From a virus, in IMG/VR virus record IMGVR_UViG_3300025146_000047, positions 1 through 31,797 of that record: a stretch of DNA of 31,797 nt; one strand, written 5' to 3'. The translations under genes and the position numbers were made by a program. Position 1 is the first letter of the stretch, and the number at the start of each line of letters is the position of its first letter. This document shows, one piece after another, positions 28,828-31,797 of this stretch. Below the pieces are notes generated by a model that was not told where the DNA came from, searched no databases, and saw nothing but the letters and a program-made list of their open reading frames with translations.

Positions 28828-29462
28828 CAGCTCGATATGCCTACCTCTCGCACGAACGGGAGCACCATAGCCATTACGTCGTCGTCGATTTTTACCATTT
28901 GCAAATTGATCGTGCCAAAATCGGTCGCTGACTGCACGCCGTAGATCGCATCTTTGCGTTTGAAAATACGCATGCTCTGCAAGATGCACCCCTCAACGAT
29001 CATTTCAGGAACAGCCGCCCAGTAACCGAACGTCGCAGTCAGCTTGACACCTTTGCGCACGCCCCTCGGAAACATGTACAGCCCGTTCGGGTTGGCCTCG
29101 ATCTTTGTGTAAGGCTCGAGATCGAGAGCGGCGTTCTCAGGCAGAAAGTAATAGTCGCCAACGCCCCAAGTGTTTTCATACACCCCGTCGCCGTCATCGT
29201 CAGTCTGCAAGCTCGAGATCGCAGTGAAATCAAAGACCTTGAGTAGATCCGCGTACTTAGCTTTGAAATAACGCGTCTCTGATGCCTGCCAAAAGCGACG
29301 ACCCGTGATGTCGTCGATCTTGCGAGAGACCGCACCGATGACGTTATCCAGCTTAGTATCGTCGGCGGTGTCGCCAGCGGTGATGTCGAGACGCGCTTTC
29401 ACCGCCGCAAGTGAAGCGGCGGCGTTTGCGGCTACGTCAGCGTAAGGGTGTACGAGTGCCAT
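28827..29462 (-). CDS. Head-tail connector protein (gp6/gp15-like)
   Basis: 211 residues. ADVAANAAASLAAVKARLDI then DDTKLDNVIGAVSRKIDDITGRRFW is the helical pattern of phage head-tail connector (gp6-like) proteins; beta-rich ELDLEPYTKIEANPNGLYMF type middle and helix MIVEGCILQSMRIFKRKDA follow. Binds portal or stopper ring. Its ATG directly follows the TAG of the -1 frame of the upstream gene. Confidence 0.75.
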   Translation of the reverse strand: MALVHPYADVAANAAASLAAVKARLDITAGDTADDTKLDNVIGAVSRKIDDITGRRFWQASETRYFKAKYADLLKVFDFTAISSLQTDDDGDGVYENTWGVGDYYFLPENAALDLEPYTKIEANPNGLYMFPRGVRKGVKLTATFGYWAAVPEMIVEGCILQSMRIFKRKDAIYGVQSATDFGTINLQMVKIDDDVMAMVLPFVREVGISS

Positions 29463-29557
29463 CTAGTCTTTCATCGCCTTGAAATCTGATCGAGTAATTA
29501 CGCCTTGATCACTTGGGCTTCCCTGCCTGTCGGCGGTCGGCCACACGTTTTCAGGCT

Positions 29558-30061
29558 TTACTCTTTTTTTTCCTCGGCCTCGAAAGCCACGATGCGATCG
29601 ATCAGCTCAGGCTTCTTACCCTTCTGGCTCAAGCCGTATTTCTTTGCCAGCGACCACAGGTTCGTCATGCCGTCCTTGCCAGCGCCGACGACTTGATCGA
29701 GCTCGTGAGCTCGAGTGCCCTCGGGATAGACAGAAGCCTTTTCGACTTTCTCAGGCTTCTCGCCTTTCTCGCCAGCGACGGCTTTCGACTTGGGCGCGCC
29801 CTTGGCTTTCTTCGAGCCAGTGACGCGATCAGCTCGCGGCCAGTCGCCTTCGCGGGTCTCTGCCTGAGTGACCATGCGATTCTTTTTCGACTGCTCAACG
29901 ATCGGGTCGCTGTCAGCCTTATAGCCCTTGAGCACGCCGGGGGAGTCGCTGTTCACCATAGCGGCAACGTCTTCGTCGAGTTGCACCTTGTCGCCAGCCA
30001 TCCAAGGCCCGCCGTACGAGCTCGCGTAATTCCAAGCGATTTCATAAGTCTTTGTAGCCAT
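29558..30061 (-). CDS. SAP-like domain structural-region protein, with open -1 extension
   Basis: 167 residues in the zero frame. N-terminal ~60 residues form a strand-rich region (YEIAWNYASSYGGPWMAGDKV), then a basic lysine-rich linker (about 70-115) and a C-terminal SAP-like motif DGMTNLWSLAKKYGLSQKGKK (131-151), a nucleic-acid-binding helix pair. The last codons contain A8 (29571-29564). A -1 shift there opens 33 further codons ending exactly before the next ATG (TAG 29465-29463). Zero-frame stop is at 29558. Could be a DNA-binding head or packaging protein. Confidence 0.65.
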   Translation of the reverse strand: MATKTYEIAWNYASSYGGPWMAGDKVQLDEDVAAMVNSDSPGVLKGYKADSDPIVEQSKKNRMVTQAETREGDWPRADRVTGSKKAKGAPKSKAVAGEKGEKPEKVEKASVYPEGTRAHELDQVVGAGKDGMTNLWSLAKKYGLSQKGKKPELIDRIVAFEAEEKKE

Positions 30062-30606
30062 TACTGCCTCCGCAAGATTTCAAAGTCGAGAGCATCGATC
30101 ACCTCGGGTCGCCTCAAGAGAGCCGCAGGTGTGAAACGTAAATTCATTTTCGCATTTGCAAGCGCTCGATCAGGCATTTCACCTGCGTTCAAACGCTTGA
30201 TCAAGAATTTTGCCAATTGCTGAGCGCCAGCTATGCGGGTCTTGCCTGCATAGTTCAAGCCCTCGCCGCCGATCACAGCTTGCGCACCAGCGTCATAAAA
30301 CGCTTGAGGGAAAGCTGTCTTGGTGAAGTTGCACGCAGTCGAGAAAACAACCACATCGCCGAGCTTCGCATCTTTCAGTGTGTTCACGTTCAGAGCGCCT
30401 TGCTGACCCTCACGATCGAAATACAAGTAGATCGAATCTGTGAAGCCGTGCAAGTCGAGATAGATCACGTCGTAGCCAGTGAAAAAATCTGCCTGCAATG
30501 CGCCAGCCCACAGAGGCGGGAATGCCAGCACATTGCCAGCATCCCCGATTACCTCTAAGGTTGCCCTGAGGTAGCTGTGAGCAGTCAGAGCAAGAACAGA
30601 TTTCAA
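30061..30606 (-). CDS. Caspase/CHAT-like cysteine peptidase domain protein
   Basis: About 181 residues, probably from TTG 30606 (MKSVLALTAHSYLRATLEVI); the open frame extends to 30966 but that part overlaps the previous gene and is low-quality. YDVIYLDLHGFTDSIYLYFD places a His (H53) in the caspase-type HG motif, and DVVVFSTACNF a Cys (C92) after a hydrophobic strand, followed by AFYDAGAQAVIGGE and AKFLIKRLNAGEMPDRAL, like the CHAT tail. Located between a fibre-like protein and head-tail genes. The usual phage prohead protease is a serine enzyme, so the placement is unusual. Confidence 0.6.
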   Translation of the reverse strand: MKSVLALTAHSYLRATLEVIGDAGNVLAFPPLWAGALQADFFTGYDVIYLDLHGFTDSIYLYFDREGQQGALNVNTLKDAKLGDVVVFSTACNFTKTAFPQAFYDAGAQAVIGGEGLNYAGKTRIAGAQQLAKFLIKRLNAGEMPDRALANAKMNLRFTPAALLRRPEVIDALDFEILRRQ

Positions 30607-30616
30607 GAGCAGGCTC

Positions 30617-31789
30617 TTAGTCGACCGTATACAAGATCGCCAAACGAGCCGCACCCGCGGTCGCGTTCGCATTCTGGCCTGTGTACTTGCAGAGCACGGT
30701 GATGTCGCTTGCACCAACATCGGCCATTGCGATAACCATGTCGGCCGCGTCACCCATACGGTTGATGCCAGCAGTGCCGCCAGCGAGATCATCCACATAT
30801 TCGTCGGGGTCGCCGCTTGTCGTGCCGCAGGCGATGAGGTCAGTGCCGCTGTCATCGAATGCAGTCGATACCCAAAACGTGATGTCGACGATGTTTGCAT
30901 TCGCAGGAATGACGCAGATCGTTTTGTTGGCGGTGTCGCCAAAAGCGACCGTGTTCTCGCAGGCAAAGATCAAGCCCGAGTTAGTAGAGTTTTGGGCGAT
31001 GACATCTGCACCCGCAAGAACAGTCAGACCACCGTCTTTCACGAGCAAGCCGTCAATCGTTACACCACTCGCGGCCGTTGTCTCTGCGATCGTATTTGTC
31101 GCGATCGTTGAGCCCGAGAGAGCTGTAAGCAGGTTGGCGGTAAACGTGAAATCATCAGCGCCGCTGATCTCGACATCGATCTGATCGTCTGTTGGCGAGC
31201 TGAGCGTTGTGTCAGCATCGGCATCCAAGATCAGCCCGTCAGCTTCGCCGTTGATGTCAGCAAAGCCACCTGTGCCGAGTAACCAGCCTAAATCCTTGAT
31301 CAACAGACCGTCGACAGTAACGCCGTTAGTTGCGGTCGTTTCGTTGATCGTGTTCGTTTCGATGCTTGAGCCGCTCAGCGCACGAAAGATATTCGCCACA
31401 AAGCGGAAGTCATCAGCGCCGTTGATCTCAACGTCGACCTGATCATCGGTGTCGGCAGTGAGCGACGTGTCGGCATCTGCGTCGAGCGTGAGCTCTAAGC
31501 CGTTCAAGTCGACCACGCCCGAGACAGTGATGCCTGCGGACGACGTGATCGCGCCTGTCGCGCCGTCGATGCGCGCAACCTCGGTCGTGTGATTGTCTGA
31601 GTAGACGATCACATCAGCGCCGTTGTAGAGGTAAGCATCCTCACCAGCGTCGATGCTGATGCGCTCTCTTACCCCGCGAGCTTCGATGCCAGCGCTCGTT
31701 TCGTTGAGCAGAAAATTCACTGCAAAGATCGAGACGATCAGGCACAAGATCACGGTCGGCCAAGAAACTTTTTTCAGAAAATCTTTCAT
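30617..31789 (-). CDS. Repeat-containing fibre/decoration protein with N-terminal hydrophobic segment
   Basis: 390 residues, ending 8 bases from the right edge (ribosome site only partly visible). Residues 9-28 (SWPTVILCLIVSIFAVNFLL) are a signal- or membrane-like segment, odd for a virion protein. Two copies of a module occur at about 98-166 and 186-252, each with LDADADT, TDDQ(V/I)DVEI(N/S)GADDF and (E/A)TNTI(N/A)ETTA, ending in VDGLL(I/V)KD-type text. C-terminal AGINRMGDAADMVIAMADVG, VLCKYTGQNANATAG is common in environmental phage structural proteins. A capsid fibre or decoration role is likely. Confidence 0.6.
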   Translation of the reverse strand: MKDFLKKVSWPTVILCLIVSIFAVNFLLNETSAGIEARGVRERISIDAGEDAYLYNGADVIVYSDNHTTEVARIDGATGAITSSAGITVSGVVDLNGLELTLDADADTSLTADTDDQVDVEINGADDFRFVANIFRALSGSSIETNTINETTATNGVTVDGLLIKDLGWLLGTGGFADINGEADGLILDADADTTLSSPTDDQIDVEISGADDFTFTANLLTALSGSTIATNTIAETTAASGVTIDGLLVKDGGLTVLAGADVIAQNSTNSGLIFACENTVAFGDTANKTICVIPANANIVDITFWVSTAFDDSGTDLIACGTTSGDPDEYVDDLAGGTAGINRMGDAADMVIAMADVGASDITVLCKYTGQNANATAGAARLAILYTVD

Positions 31790-31797
31790 GTCTACTT

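Noticed and set aside
29513-30223. Plus-strand 236-codon frame opposite the SAP-like gene
   Set aside because: Antisense of lysine- and alanine-rich coding sequence; leucine/arginine-rich output with no ribosome site.
30607-30966. N-terminal 120 residues of the open frame containing the CHAT-like domain
   Set aside because: It overlaps the well-formed fibre-like gene, is serine/arginine low-quality sequence, and has no ribosome site; the domain begins after the previous stop.
1-31797. CRISPR array, tRNA genes, insertion sequence, diversity-generating retroelement
   Set aside because: No regularly spaced repeats, no cloverleaf candidates, no transposase or reverse transcriptase motifs were found by reading; small tRNAs could still be missed without a scanner.

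Overview
The window is one piece of a tailed double-stranded DNA phage (or prophage) genome of the siphovirus type. The evidence is a complete tail module: head-tail connectors, a tail-tube protein, a tail assembly chaperone pair made by a -1 frameshift, a 650-residue tape measure, a distal tail protein, fibre proteins and a lysis cassette. No integrase, tRNA, CRISPR array or insertion sequence was seen. The host is not certain. GC is roughly half, and the octamer GCGATCGC (the HIP1 palindrome that is hugely over-represented in many cyanobacteria) occurs at least 17 times where less than one copy is expected, which is a hint rather than proof of a cyanobacterial host. An SSB-like peptide ending DEPPF resembles actinobacterial SSB tails, so the host clue is mixed.

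Layout. (1) 1-12798, leftward: a tightly packed, mostly ATGA-coupled gene train. It starts near 12.8 kb with a replication block (small gene, replication initiator with an iteron-type origin inside it, tiny membrane protein, DnaC-like helicase loader). It continues through nuclease and methyltransferase genes, many small zinc-binding or unknown proteins, and a ParB-like/DNA-methyltransferase pair. It ends with the small-terminase candidate and the first 71 codons of the large terminase, cut by the left edge. A strong sigma70-like promoter (7637-7664) and a terminator (3674-3703) divide the train. (2) 12.8-12.97 kb: a divergent control region. (3) 12973-17611, rightward: a second early operon with a recombination-type protein, a LuxR-type helix-turn-helix protein, a DUF932 protein and small proteins. 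It ends at a bidirectional terminator (17649-17678). (4) 31789-17704, leftward: the structural and lysis operon. In transcription order it holds a repeat-containing fibre/decoration protein, a caspase/CHAT-like protein, a SAP-domain protein, a head-tail connector, an HK97 gp10-like protein, a tail terminator, a small protein, the tail tube, the gpG/gpGT pair, the tape measure, distal tail protein, fibres, a lysozyme and holin-like proteins. Terminase at the left edge and post-capsid genes at the right edge fit a circular map with portal, protease and capsid genes lying outside the window.

Most interesting items: a CHAT/caspase-like cysteine peptidase in the morphogenesis cluster; a free 23-residue peptide that looks like the C-terminal tip of SSB; an in-gene iteron origin; an 11-base leader motif GAAAGCTGAGG in front of eight early genes and none of the structural genes; two different two-copy regulatory elements shared between distant operons; and three frame changes at slippery runs (tail chaperone, adenine methyltransferase, SAP protein). 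All functional calls rest on reading motifs by eye; no database search was possible.
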